Shown here: positions 1-11,724 of the stretch, in pieces
How the letters are laid out: each line of letters opens with the position of its first letter
Numbering within the stretch: the stretch's first letter is position 1
DNA from: Nemophila menziesii
Lineage: Eukaryota; Streptophyta; Magnoliopsida; Boraginales; Hydrophyllaceae
DNA: 64,000 nucleotides
Reading direction: 5' to 3'
Assembly (NCBI GenBank): GCA_029959085.1
Contig: JARWIR010000047.1
Location: 4,712,001-4,776,000, forward strand
Position numbers and translations under genes: made by a program
Notes under the pieces: generated by a model
Database searches by the model: none
What the model saw: the letters and a program-made list of their open reading frames with translations, nothing else
Told to the model about the DNA's origin: nothing

Positions 1-304
1 GCTTAAGAATTTTTGTAGTAATCATGTAGCTACTGAATAAATTTAAAATTTAGATTAAAAAAATCACGCATAATTTAGTGACGTATATGATCAAAACTCT
101 ATTTTATTTATTACTTAACTCAAGTGACAAAAAAATATGAAGTTCAACAATTATTATTTTATTGAAGTTACTTTTACCGATGATATAATAACTAGTGGTA
201 AGCTGATTTAAAGATGTTTTGGGTCAATATTCTGGAAAAAATTACAAGAGATAACATATGGAGCAAATTTGTTTCTAGGCTACATATTTCTAACTGACTA
301 TTTC

Positions 305-530
305 TAGGCCAAAGATATTCTAAATGGTAATTTTGAATATCTTTGACTAAACCATCCAAAAAAATTGTTTTGGCTTAAAATTGGTTATTTTGAAACACTC
401 ATATTTAATAGACACATGCAAGTCATATTATAAAATTATTTATTTTTTGATTGGGTTAATCAAATGGTATAAAAATGATCATTCTGAATATATTTTACCA
501 AAAAATTATCATTTGGAATGTTTGGCCTAA
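305..530. mobile_element. MITE-like inverted-repeat element in P (copy I)
   Basis: The segment opens with TAGGCCAAAGATATTCTAAA and closes with an imperfect reverse complement ending in TTTGGCCTAA. The inverted ends are roughly 35 bp and diverged. There is no coding capacity. The same element lies at the matching place in the P copies at 15463 and 45829, so it was in P before P was duplicated. No clear target-site duplication was found and the family is unassigned. Confidence 0.4.
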
Positions 531-1421
531 AAAAAAGCCTAAAACAGAATTTGTTCTAATCGTTTAGAGTTTGATAATCTTTAAGGAAAATACTTCCAAC
601 CAATAGTGTATGGTGTAATACCAATCGTATTATGAAACATACCCATCTTTGAAAAATTCCTCGTCCAATATTGGATAATCATACACCAATTATAATAATA
701 CATATACCCTAATTAGAGAAACTTCGTAGTTAATTTAATGATATGTATTTATCAATATGATTGATTGTTATGAATTTAAAATTCGACCAGCTAATATAGT
801 TATCTAGAATTAAAATCCATAAATATGATCATTAAAATTAATACTTTTTGATGGACTACAGAGCCCAAATAATAACATAGCCCACCAACGGGTATTTCCT
901 TATGAATAAACTATTGACGAATTAAATGAATACTTTTGAAATAAAATTTTTTATTTTTATAAATTTTCTAGATCTATCTTCCTCAAACGAATTTGAATCC
1001 TTCCATCTTCACAGTGAAGGTGGTTAATCATTCTCTATCCTCGCTATCCTCTCTGACATCACTTTCATTATGTATAAAGATCATAGGTACTCTATTCAGT
1101 TTTAAACATTATATGTATATCTAGATTCTATTTCTTTTAGGAATATCTGATTAGGTTTAATATTTTAATATTGAATTGAAAAAATGTAATTTAACTAATT
1201 ATGATTAATATTTAAGGAACTAAGTATATGTTAATTAAATTTTTTAAAATATTATATACATATACAAGTTCAATTTTTTTTCTTAATACTTAAAAATAAA
1301 TCTAATAAAATACTGTCATAATAATAACTTGATATTTCTCGGATGCGATTTAATTTTGAAATTTAATATATTATTTATTGACAATGTTTAATATATATAT
1401 ATATGTGTGTGTTTTCCACAG

Positions 1422-1538
1422 ATTTATTATAACTTTGAGATTCCTATCAATAATAAACATAATTATCAACAAAACAAGGAATGAGATCGTTGATCATGCT
1501 ATTTTACAAAACTATCAACAATTCATAATTGTTTCGTG
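1422..1538 (+). other. Exon-like block in P (copy I)
   Basis: The block follows a CACAG acceptor-like site and precedes GTAAGATC. One frame is open for 39 codons and includes NEIVDHAILQNYQQF. The block recurs at about 16565-16682, 19048-19165 and about 47040-47160, and its 3' part also at 5248-5361. Acceptor or frame is damaged in some copies. It may be a non-DEK first exon that could splice to D exon 2, giving a chimeric transcript. I do not recognise the protein. Confidence 0.3.
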
Positions 1539-1735
1539 GTAAGATCTAATTACTAAATTAAATTAGATAGGTTATATTAGTGTTTTGTTTGAAGGGAATA
1601 TGTATTATTTGATTAAAAGTTTGACTACTTTCTTCAATTTTACTCTAATTTGGAGTATGAACAATATTCTTATATTCGTATACATGTATAACATAATTTG
1701 AGAATATTGTAAAGACTTAACCCTAGCCAAAGTTC

Positions 1736-3756
1736 TTATAACCTTATTATAATGCTTAATATGTGGTCATTTCCGAGCGGAGGTAGCCCCCTAAAATTTG
1801 TTCTTTGTTTCAATTGCACTTTTGGTCCCTATATTATGCAAAGAATTCTATGTAGATCCCGATATTCGCAACAAATTTGTTTAAATTTGTGGTGAGTATG
1901 TGTAGCTCATGGTCTTTCTGTGTTAGCTATTTATATTTTTTATTTTTTGCCTTTTATATATGTGTTTCAAAATATATGTAGAATTTGCGTATTATAACTT
2001 TATCATCACCCTTGGGTTTTCATTCCGATTCTTTTCTGCAAAATTCAATTTGTAATACCTATTTAACTAATAACTATATTTTCCAAGATGTGGTATATAA
2101 ACTGAAGTTGGGGTTATTTTTTAATTATGTGTTCATCTAATGCAGATCCTTGTCTTTGATTGGAGTAAGAAGATTATTAGAGAAAGATATGGGGATTGAG
2201 TTATATGCCTTAGATGAGCATAAGAAACTCATTAAGGATATAAATGAGAAGGTAAGCATATAATTCTCTACAAATTGTTTGCAAAAATTGATGACATGTC
2301 GAGTAGTATATTAGTAAATTCAAATATTGTTAGTGTATATATCTTAGTTTGATTTTGTAATAAATATTTTATCAATTCCATTATTATATAAATTGTATAA
2401 TGGTATCATGTTTTTGTTGCCAGTTTATGGAGGGTCAAGATGATGACTTGAGGGATGCTCAAATCCCTAAGATGACTGAGAGTAAAATAAAAAAGGCTAT
2501 TTGGAAAGAACTTCTCACATTGAAGACAACTCTGAGTATGTATCTCTATGTCTTATAGGAATCTTTAGATTCTCTATTTATATTTTGTTTATTATAATCC
2601 GCTAACATAATTTTTTAGGACAATAACACCTGCTGGTTGGTGTGCGAAGACTACTAGACGAAGATATGCGGCTTCTTAAAAACTCTCTAGATCCCTTCGA
2701 GAACTTCATATCTACTCAAATAGATGAGGTATATTAAAATTTCTACATGTTTTATCATAATTTTAAATAATTCCTAGTTTATGAAACTATATATGACCAA
2801 ATCAACAGGTATTTGCCTCTATGGGCCTAAATAAGTCGTACAACACCTAAAAGGAATGTGTTTGTTTAAGAAGCCAATAAGTGTAGATAAAGGAGATGAC
2901 GATAGTGCATCTGATGAAAATCAGTCTGAGATATCTTCTAAGAAGTCTTCTATGGTTAGTGATATTTCAATTAAAAAAATAATTTAATAAATATGTAAGT
3001 ATTTATTTTATATGAATTGCAGAGTAAACAAGTTTTGACTCCTGGATATGAGAAGATTGTGTAAAATTTGTGGTCGATTATTAAAGCTTGTGGAATGAAG
3101 TTTGTTTGTTTGTATTTATTGGGTCTATTATTACATATTAATGCTGTCTTTTAAAAATTGATCTTGTGGCATTTTTCTATTGATGTAAAGTGTTCCTCCA
3201 TCACTTTACAAGAAAGCAAATCAGGTGGTTGATGAAAACCGTGAAGATTTCTTGATTAATGAGTTAGAGGAGATTTTATCGATAGAGGGGCTCTCTGAAA
3301 ATCCTACCCAAAACGGTATCTTTATGTAAAATAAAGGTGTAGATTTATACATTTAAGATTTTCTATGAGTTAATGTGATTTTTGGATGTTTTCAGAGATT
3401 GAAGAGGTAAAAAAAGAAAGGAAACAACGAATGATCTTGAAGGAATTGATTTAGCTAATATTGTGTGGAGTTCTTGTTTTCAACTTGTTATATGGATCCT
3501 CCGAAAACAAAAAGCGCGTGCTAAAGAAGAAGATGATAAAACATTATGAAGAATGTGAATGATGATGATGAAGAAGATGATGATGATATTGATATGGAAG
3601 TACCAAAGAAAAAGGAAGAAAAAGAAAAATATATGAAAGATGAAGCGAAAGAAGAAGGAGAAGAAGAAAAAGATAAAAAAGAAGAGTATGAAAGTGAGAG
3701 TGATAGTGAGAGCAAGAGTGAAGAAGAATATAATGAAGGTATGTTCACAATCTTTT
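1736..3756 (+). pseudogene. DEK-C/CHZ-like chromatin protein gene, copy I (exons 2-8, broken)
   Basis: Homology to the nine-exon copy at 58384 gives exons 2146-2251, 2424-2535, 2619-2728, 2809-2954, 3023-3100, 3191-3315 and 3396-3738. Visible motifs are GVRRLLEKDMGIELYALDEH, TESKIKKAIWK, a second RRLL-D-DM-LDPF-NFIS repeat, [15 protein letters not shown] and a Glu/Asp-rich tail. This order matches the plant family with DEK-C-like repeats and a histone chaperone CHZ-type acidic C terminus (Arabidopsis At4g08310-like, from memory), expected to bind chromatin or histones. Breaks: a missing base in exon 3, a 4-base GGTT insertion in exon 4, a stop (GTG TAA) in exon 6 and a damaged donor after exon 6. 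Exon 1 and exon 9 are absent. Homology stops in the last intron near 3756, where T begins. Confidence 0.75.
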
Positions 3757-5135
3757 TCCATAGAAAGAAGCAAGTCCACCTTAAACTTAGAATTATGAAA
3801 TACACATCCATGAATAATAAGGGCCAGGAAGATCATAAACCAGAGATAAACCCCCAAAAACCAAGATGACAGCTCTAAATGCACATGTAATAGTGTCAAA
3901 ATGTAAAGGAACACGTTAAGATGGATCAAAACTTTTAAGTTGGAAAAATAAGATTGATATAATTGTAGGAAAGACCATTATCTCAAAAAATCTTAAATCA
4001 TTTTGAAGTACAATATATGAAACTTGATAGCTAATAATATATTGATAACTGCCTTTTATATGGCATACAATACCTGTTAGAATTATAGACAATTTAGCTT
4101 TAACGTCATCGAGGATGACACTAAAAGACAATAGATCGTTACTCATAGAATTCTCTGACACACAACAAATGTGATAATTGAAGAAGGTTTTGACATAAAA
4201 CCAAGCACCCCTTTGGTTTTCTTCTTGTCGTAGTAAACACACATCCTCGAACTATTATTATGACTAAAGTCAAAATAATAACAAGATGCACATGCATTCT
4301 TTGCGAAAGGGCATATGATTTTTTCACATTAGTTAATTACAAACAAGTTCATCAAATAAATCTGAAGTACATGAATATCACTAGTAGGGAGAAGATGTAC
4401 AAACTTAAAAGCTATGACGAATAACATGTGATTTGCAAATCAGATTCACTAGCGTGCTCAACTAACCAGGTAATACTATAAAAATTTACCACAGAAACAT
4501 GTATACTTTTACAACGAGTATCGTAAAAATAACAATATTGTATAATTTCAAGACCAGAATCTGGTTATCTTTCAATTATAAAATTCTTGATAGCAGCAAA
4601 TAAACAATGGTATTCTTGGGGATTGAAATTATTATGAGCATTGTTTATGAATTCTACCAACACTGTATATATATTGACAATAAAAAAATTAAAACACAAG
4701 CCAAAGAAAAATTCCTAATGATCAATAAACTAACATATCACCTATAAACAAACAAAATGGTAAGAGATAAAAATAGTATAACTAATAAAAACAATATGTT
4801 AGCATTAAAAATTCAATTTGGTTGAAAAATACCTGCCAAACATAAATAAGGTACTTAACCTAATTTTATAGCTTTTATGAGATAAAAATATGCTTAATAC
4901 GCTTTGAAAACGTAATTAAAGATTAAGATGAAATAAGAATATATGACATACGAAAAAAAGAAGTTTAAACTATTAGAATACCGAGTAAAAAAAGATAAAC
5001 TTTTAACTATATACAACATTTTAGACAATAATATGTATGATCAATAAAATTTTGTTTGACTAAAATTGGAAATTTAAATTACAAAACAATGGGTTTTTAT
5101 AACACTACATTGGTGTTTATATTCATAAATCAATT
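3757..5135 (-). repeat. T segment, copy I
   Basis: This is the 3' part of the basal cassette, repeated at 13714-15158 and 44218-45509. It joins D inside D's last intron, shortly after GTATGTTCACAATCTT, so D exon 9 is lost. Its clearest content is a minus-strand coding relic (3916-4327). The remaining 0.7 kb is AT-rich. The minus strand around 4440-4650 also reads as weakly coding (FNPQEYHCLFAAIKNF), possibly another exon of the same lost gene. Confidence 0.5.
3916..4327 (-). pseudogene. Unidentified minus-strand gene relic in T, copy I
   Basis: One minus-strand frame holds 108 codons (SNDLLSFSVILDDVKAKLSI, then TGIVCHIKGSYQY and SYIVLQN). Just upstream, another frame reads CEKIICPFAKNACASCYYF, a spaced-Cys pattern. 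The two frames meet near 4230, which suggests a frameshift or lost intron. The block is conserved in all three T copies, and the copy at 44213-44631 carries about 40 extra bases beginning GTAAGTGTATGAG at this point, which looks like part of an intron. I do not recognise the family; an OB-fold/replication-factor-like origin came to mind but is not supported. Confidence 0.35.
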
Positions 5136-5136
5136 A

Positions 5137-5247
5137 GGGACCTAAAGTGCAATTAAAACGAAGAACAAATTTTAGGGGGATACCTCCACCCAGGAAATGA
5201 CCACATATTAAGCATTATAAGGTTATACGAACTTTGGCTAGGGTTAT
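5137..5247 (-). repeat. Inverted fragment of D intron 1
   Basis: This is the reverse complement of the block at 1735-1835 (TGTGGTCATTTCC ... TTGGTCCCTA). It sits exactly where T is cut off, in opposite orientation to the neighbouring D copy, and is followed by a direct P fragment. It marks a local rearrangement. Confidence 0.7.
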
Positions 5248-5361
5248 ACGAATGAGATCGTTGATCATGCTATTTCACAAAACTATCAACGATTCATAAT
5301 TGTTTCGTGGTAAGATTTAATTACTAAATTAAATTAGATAGGTTATATTACTTCAATTTTA
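5248..5361 (+). repeat. Direct fragment of the P exon-like block
   Basis: This matches 1471-1581 nearly base for base, starting AATGAGATCGTTGATCATGC and ending at TTAGATAGGTTATATTA. The cassette homology ends here and unrelated sequence follows to about 11724. Confidence 0.7.
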
Positions 5362-5599
5362 TACAAAGACTCAGGCATCATAGAAAATTGCTATTAAAAT
5401 AAAAAAACCAGAGCACATAATATTGCTAACTAAACAAACTATCGGGATGATATAGTTGAAATACTATATGAATTAAATGACGAAATTAGCTATAAATATT
5501 TTTACATACTCTTTTTATATACATTATTTCTTCTAACAATCAATTATTCAAAAGGTGAAGCAAAATTTGTTATATAAAGATGAAATTTGAATAATTCTT

Positions 5600-5815
5600 G
5601 ATTACTTACCTCACCATATTCACTGGTAACAACCAGTTCATCTGGATTTTTATATTTCTTCTCATTCCTCTATCACAACATGACATTCAGGGTTTCCATC
5701 CAATACCACACAATCATTATCACCACCATCACTACCCATAATAATTTTTTTGTCTTTCTAAATGAGGTATGGTAAAACAACCTCATTTGCGACAACTACA
5801 TCATCATAATGTTGC
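5600..5815 (-). pseudogene. RIN13-like gene fragment (tentative)
   Basis: On the minus strand one frame reads DDVVVANEVVLPYLI, a stop, then GSDGGDNDCVVLDGNPE and, after another interruption, KNPDELVVTSEYGE, ending at a GTAAGT donor near 5607. The D(D/N)DCVVLDG(D/N)PE motif followed by (D)ELLVV(G/S)EKGQ is, from memory, a signature of the plant RPM1-interacting-protein-13-like family. At least two in-frame stops make this a dead exon. No neighbouring exon of the gene was found. Confidence 0.35.
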
Positions 5816-7657
5816 TTGTATCACAGTAATAGTACCCGGACTCTTAATGTAAAATATATGATATCCACTTATTGTTGCTATCAAGCTTGTCACCTTTTTA
5901 CAATAGGGTTTAGTACTTCACATTTTTTTATTTTGATCCTCGCATTTGATAAATAATATTTAGGACCTCTTACTTTATTTCACATGTCAAAGAACTGAAA
6001 CAAGTGTTCGTATACATAAAACCTTATTCACTTTAATTCTCTTTTTATGATATAATTGTTTGAATTTTTTTGTTACACACTATTTAGTTATATCAAATTT
6101 TTGTACATATTTTGATAATAAATGTACATTTTAACAATGTAATTTGAATTGCATTATTAATACTTCGATTCGTTAATTCTAATTGTGTATTTACAGAGAT
6201 CTAGTGTACCTCGCTATATATATCTTTAAAAGCAAAATATGTTATATATTTTTTTTAAATTTTTAAAGATTTCCATGTAAGAATTTATTTTTATGTTGAA
6301 GCTCATCAGATCCTCTACCGCCGACAAAGGTATTTAATCGATGATGAGAGTCAACCTTCAAAGAAAAACAAGATCGTATCTACTAGTCAAGACAAACCTA
6401 TTATAAACATGAAAGGAATATAAAATATGACGTATCCTGATGAAACAACTTGCATGTTTGGAGGATAATCGATACCTAGTATCTCCTACTTAGATTTCAT
6501 TAAATTTTGAAGCTTTAGACACATTAAGTGAAATTAATAATTTATTAAGTACTTTACTGTCATTCTTATACATGTATAACTTTCATTGCTCAACTTCTAT
6601 CTATGTATGCTCAAGCTAGTAACAGGTTACGACTTCTCTTATTGCGATGTGAAGGCTTGGGAGAGAAAGGATGAGTAGGTCAAAGAAGCCCTATACGTCT
6701 AGATGAAAGCTAGAAAAGTCGACCTTATGCGACAACTTGAGAGGTCCGAAGTCAAGGCTCTACAATCTAGTTACAAACAGGCCTACTCCTTTCTTGTGAG
6801 TATGTTTCCTAACATCTTGGTAGCTTTCCCATTTGATAGTCTCCTTAGTTTTCTATGTGTGCCGTAAATTCTTTTGAGATGATTGTAGATCCTACATGCC
6901 GTACATTTTTTAGGACATAGAGGTCATAGACCAACAAATGAAAACTGAGGAAATGGTGAAAGGAATTGCTATAACAACAAACCTTCTTCCAAAATCAGAA
7001 TTATAGAATCAAGCTAATAGGATGATTTTACCCTTAGAGTTATAAAGATCAGCAAGTTGGAATGGAAACCTAAAATCATTTAACACCAATTAAAATAACT
7101 ATTTAATATTAATTTCTTATCTAATATAGTGATTCCTGGACATTCTCCAAGAAATGGGAACAACCAATCATCAAAATGTTAAATGTTGTATGCAAAAAAA
7201 AAAACTATTCAAATTATCTAAAACGTGACCAAGGTATATAGTTTTAGATTGAGGGAACACTTATCAAGTATATCTAGATCTATATGATCATCAATTATCT
7301 AGGATCTCCATTTCTTTTACCTTTAGGTACTAATGCTTAATTATATTTGTACAAAAAAAACACGGTAGAAAGGGATCTATATTTTAGCAGTTATATTCTT
7401 AGTTCTTTAATAAACCAAAATCAAATAGCGAGAAAATTCATTTAATATCTTGATTTGAACATCTTTGAAATGGGTTAAAAAATCAAAAAACATCTAAAAT
7501 TAGTTTACACTAATACATTATATCAATATAAAATACACATGAGTATTATGTCCACTAATAAAAATAATCCTAACTAATGATTGACAACAATAATTTTAAT
7601 TTTTACCATAACAATTGGTCCAGTCCTCTTACTTTATACTAGACATTTCACATTCAT
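5816..7657. other. AT-rich intergenic DNA with weak coding-like traces
   Basis: No gene model is supportable. Around 6625-6800 (+) a frame interrupted by stops reads YDFSYCDVKAWERKDE and MKARKVDLMRQLERSEVKAL, which looks like decayed coding sequence (charged, helix-like). Around 6310-6400 (+) a short frame reads YLIDDESQPSKKNK. Either may be a transposon or gene relic; neither could be assigned. Confidence 0.3.
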
Positions 7658-8029
7658 TTACTTGTAAACAAGAGAAGTGAAACTGTTCAAATTTTCTAAA
7701 TCTGTTAGAAAATGACATAGGTTATTTATGGGTAAGTTCATAAGGACCAATTTCAAGGCCTTCAACATTGGAAATGTTGTCAAATGGTTGATATTTGGAG
7801 ATCCACAAGAGATGTTATCAATTTGTTTGAGTGTTTGTAATATATAATTACCAACATTATCAATGTTAAATGGAGGCATCATAGTATCTTCATTTGATAA
7901 TGATTTAATACCAAAAGTTGTGTTGACCAATGTTAACTGGACATCGTTGTTTAAAAAAGTATCTGGTGAAGTTGGGATAAAATCGTCTTTCTCGGCTAGT
8001 ACGAATCCAAATTCCTCATCAATGGACAT
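7658..8029 (-). CDS. Hypothetical 123-residue open frame
   Basis: A complete frame from ATG to stop begins MSIDEEFGFVLAEKDDFIPT and includes NHLTTFPMLKALKLVLMNLP. It lies alone in AT-rich DNA. The composition is protein-like (mixed hydrophobic and acidic, no low complexity), and 123 codons is long for sequence with this much A+T. No domain is recognised, and no signal peptide or membrane segment is evident. It may be one exon of a larger gene or a relic. Confidence 0.3.
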   Translation of the reverse strand: MSIDEEFGFVLAEKDDFIPTSPDTFLNNDVQLTLVNTTFGIKSLSNEDTMMPPFNIDNVGNYILQTLKQIDNISCGSPNINHLTTFPMLKALKLVLMNLPINNLCHFLTDLENLNSFTSLVYK

Positions 8030-11000
8030 TTTAAATTGTTGATATTACACCTAGACAAGCAATAAATTGGTGATGTCAGGTACATTAAAACAAATGTGAC
8101 AATTTTAAAACAACTCAAATAATACTAAAAGTTAAATAAAACACACATATGTGTATGTGACCTTAATAATTATTTATTTCTTATTTAAAACTAATTTTGT
8201 TTTAAAAAAATTATTATACCATTTGGAGGCTTTTAGATAATTAAGAATTAATTCATTGTATATAATGTACAATAAATATATATCTTAAAATATCTATATA
8301 AAAAATTAATAAAAATAAAACATAAACAACTAAGTTTCTTCCTCCGTCATGGGAAAATGAGATAATCAAATAAAAGAAAACCAAGAATGAAAAATATCTA
8401 AAAAAATAAATCCAATCAATTTTATATATTCCAACTATTTCAATTTATATTATAATATGAATAAAAACATTAAATAAATTTATGTTTCTATAAGAGTCTA
8501 AATATATTCTAATAAAATTAATTATTATTTGATTGATTGATGAACTGGATAATAACCTTGAATATATATAAAACTTTTAGAGTTAAAATTGAGGAATAAA
8601 AAATATTTAATTTTAAGGAAATAATAACTAGCTAAAAAATACATAAACTTACCCACAATGTAAAGTGTTTCATAGAACTATAAAATCAATCAAATATTTA
8701 TGAAAAAAATCAAGTAAGCTAAAAAGAAAAAGTCCGACCAAGGAAAGGTCTTTTGATATGGTCTTTTTAATTTTTTCACACTAAGCCCGACCAAGGAAAG
8801 GTCCTCATGCATAGACAGTGGTTTCTGTATAATTTTCATTTTATTTGAATCTCACACAAAATGATTTATAATCTAATTTATTAACAACTGATTGAAGAAC
8901 AATCAACAAAATCATATGGATTATATTTTTCTGGTTATTCATTGATTTGTTGTAGTCTTGTATATCTCTATTATATAATAATGTAATAAATTTAATTATG
9001 AAGTAGATATATAATTTTTGTTTTTGAGATATTTTATAGATATGTGAATTATATTTTAAATAAAATGAAATAAGGAAAAATCAATTATCACTGAAATTTG
9101 CCATAAACGGATTCCTACATAAGCTAAAAAAAAATTAAAGGACACCACCTACTTTTTGATCCTTATATACTGTATTTACTTTATGCTAATTAAAAAAAAC
9201 ATCAAAATCTAATACACTTATTTTATATAATATCCAAGACAACAATCTAGAAATTTAGAGATTGGATGCTTATATTGTGCATGTAATAACTAAATTTTTT
9301 TACCATAGCCATTAGTAATGGTAATTGTTGATTTAAATGATATGACCAAAGATTTTAATTTAATATTATCTTATTATTACATAGATGTTCATGTATTCAA
9401 TATTCAATATTAAATATTAGTAATTATTATAAGTTTTACATGTAATTCATTCTAACGTAAATAAACATGAATTTTATACCCATGAAGTTTTATTCTAAAT
9501 AATAAATGTGTAAGTATGTGATTAATTCAAATCTATCTTCTATACTGAAATACTTTTGGGATTATATTTAAAATATTTATTGCCTATATGAATATATCAA
9601 CATGTTAAAAATCAAATAACATATAAAACTAATATCAAAACAAAGAATTCTCAAGTACATGAGAAGACATTTTTTTTATGAAATACAATGATTTGCTCAA
9701 AATACAAATCATTCTCTTTGTTTTAGATATAGGTTATCAAGATTGATAGGATTATTAAGGAAGGATGTGCTTTATTTTACATATATGTTATAATGATTGA
9801 TAGTATTTTTAAGGTACGATGGAAATCCCTTTCTTTGTGGTGGTTTATCTTCAATTTGCTTTAAATCACAATTTATAACATATATGTTAATTCAGTTGAA
9901 GAAAATATATAGATATTATATACTTATGTATTTAAAACTGAAATTTCAATCTCATGAAAATATATATTAAATTAATTATTATTCATAAATTGTAATTCAT
10001 ATATTTATTGTGAAATCTCTAACTAGTTGATGACGTTAGTGTATACAATCATTTTCTATGTATTAAAAAATAACTTAATTACAAATTCACAAATATATAT
10101 AATAATCAATTTATATAACATTATACAAATATATAAATAAAATATTAATAGTTAATTAGAAAAATTACAATTATTTAACTCTAACATGTGTTATTAATCC
10201 CTTAATAATATATGTGTGAGAATACCTTATAGTGTATTTTGTGTTGATTGGGACGAATGTAAGGTAAAAAGTGAACTTATACCTTTAAACTTGATGCTGG
10301 AGGATGTGGATTGCGTTCCATCATAAATGACATTTGATCCAAAAATTCATGACTTCATTTTAATGAGTTGGACAGAGGAAGACACCTAGTATATGCATGA
10401 TTTGTTATAAAACGTAAGATAAAAGACTGAGACGACGACTCTCTATAAATAAGTAAATCCTAATATTATTCGAAGTGGACTTACTAAATGGGTTATCTCT
10501 TGTACTCTATTATAACATGACATTATAATATAGCCCAAATAAATATCCATTAATATATATATATATATATTTATAAGACTTTGCATAGATAACTATTTTA
10601 CTACCCTTTTAATATATGATTTGATATTGTCTCATTAAAAACCATAATGCTAAAATCTAGTGGTCTAAAACCTACTCAAGATAAAAAAATTAGTCAACCC
10701 AAGTCAATCTTGTACGCCAATTTTTTGAGCATTATTCTAGGTGCATACGACTACAGGTGCAAAGATATTAGCAAAAATAACCTCTCATGTCGCAAATATA
10801 TAAATACAGTTGTCAAATTATAAACAAAGACCAAACAAACGAATATACATGGAAACCTCTTAAAAACCCGAGAGATATATTAATTAGTACACAATCATAT
10901 GTGTGCAATAATTATGAAATCAATCTACAAATACAAAGTCATACCATTAATAGTCTTTTTTTCTAATTTGTTTTTCTTGTTTTTTCAATCTATTCGATAA

Positions 11001-11724
11001 TTGTGATTTTTTCCGCCAAGAACCTTTAATTCACCAATGTAAAACCACCTTACTCAACCAAAATCAAATTAGTAAAATACGTTAGATACATATAAAGGTT
11101 TTATTTAGGGTTTCAAGTAATATACTGGAGTACGTTTTCTATTCTTTCTTTTAGATTTACTAGCCATAGTTCTTCCTTATTATTTGCAAAATGGTGTTGG
11201 GGAGAAGTCTAATAGACATGTTATAGAAGAAGCAGAGTTAGCTAAGATAATATAAGCTTTGATGCATATCGATTTATACCAAGTATCACTAAATATCCCT
11301 AGATAATTCTAGTACTCCATAATAAATGCATACCCGCATGTAGGAAGATGAGAGTTGTTAGTACCTAAAAGAATCAAAACAAAAAAGATATAAATTACAT
11401 GAGATAAAGAGATTAAAATGGAAAATAATTAAATATGTTTGACAAAATAAAATCCAAATGGTTATCTTTAATACAAAGTGGTAGGAGTTAAAGACTTTTG
11501 ATTATATAGGTTGGGGTCGCTGCCCTTTATAAGATTACTTATATTTATATATTTATTGGGTTATTATTGCTAACTATATCACGGTTATCTTATGCTTAAC
11601 ATCTATAGTTATTGCAGTTTCAGTTTGGTCACGAACACCAGCTTACCATTCAGGATGTATATTCCATATTACTTTGTTTATTAATGAAGATCAATTTGAT
11701 TGTTTTGTATTGTCAATTACACGA
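8030..11724. other. AT-rich gene-poor DNA
   Basis: I see no convincing gene, RNA gene or intact element. A 17-base motif, CCGACCAAGGAAAGGTC, occurs twice at about 8736 and 8788. There is an (AT)n run at about 10553-10570. Just before the next cassette copy (11612-11700) one frame is open and reads QFQFGHEHQLTIQDVYSILL, possibly an exon after a TTGCAG acceptor, but it is unsupported otherwise. Confidence 0.5.

Larger units (their letters stand above)
1..1735 (+). repeat. P segment, copy I (promoter/5'-exon-like part of the basal cassette)
   Basis: This AT-rich segment is repeated at 15159-16890, 45510-47269 and, truncated, at 18558-19370, always directly upstream of D-gene sequence or its remains. 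It has no long open frame. It holds a MITE-like hairpin at 305-530, a pyrimidine-rich 5'UTR-like stretch at about 965-1075, and an exon-like block at 1422-1538 bounded by CACAG and GTAAGA. The likely parental D copy at 58384 has different sequence here, and homology starts only inside its intron 1. P therefore seems to come from another locus and to be fused to D. The first bases of the window match 15159 onward, so the true left edge probably lies outside the window. Confidence 0.6.

Noticed and set aside
3480..3929. A 149-codon minus-strand frame rich in Phe, Ile and Ser
   Set aside because: It is the antisense of the D acidic (GAA/GAT) tract; the same artefact appears at 13427-13885 and 47538-47816.
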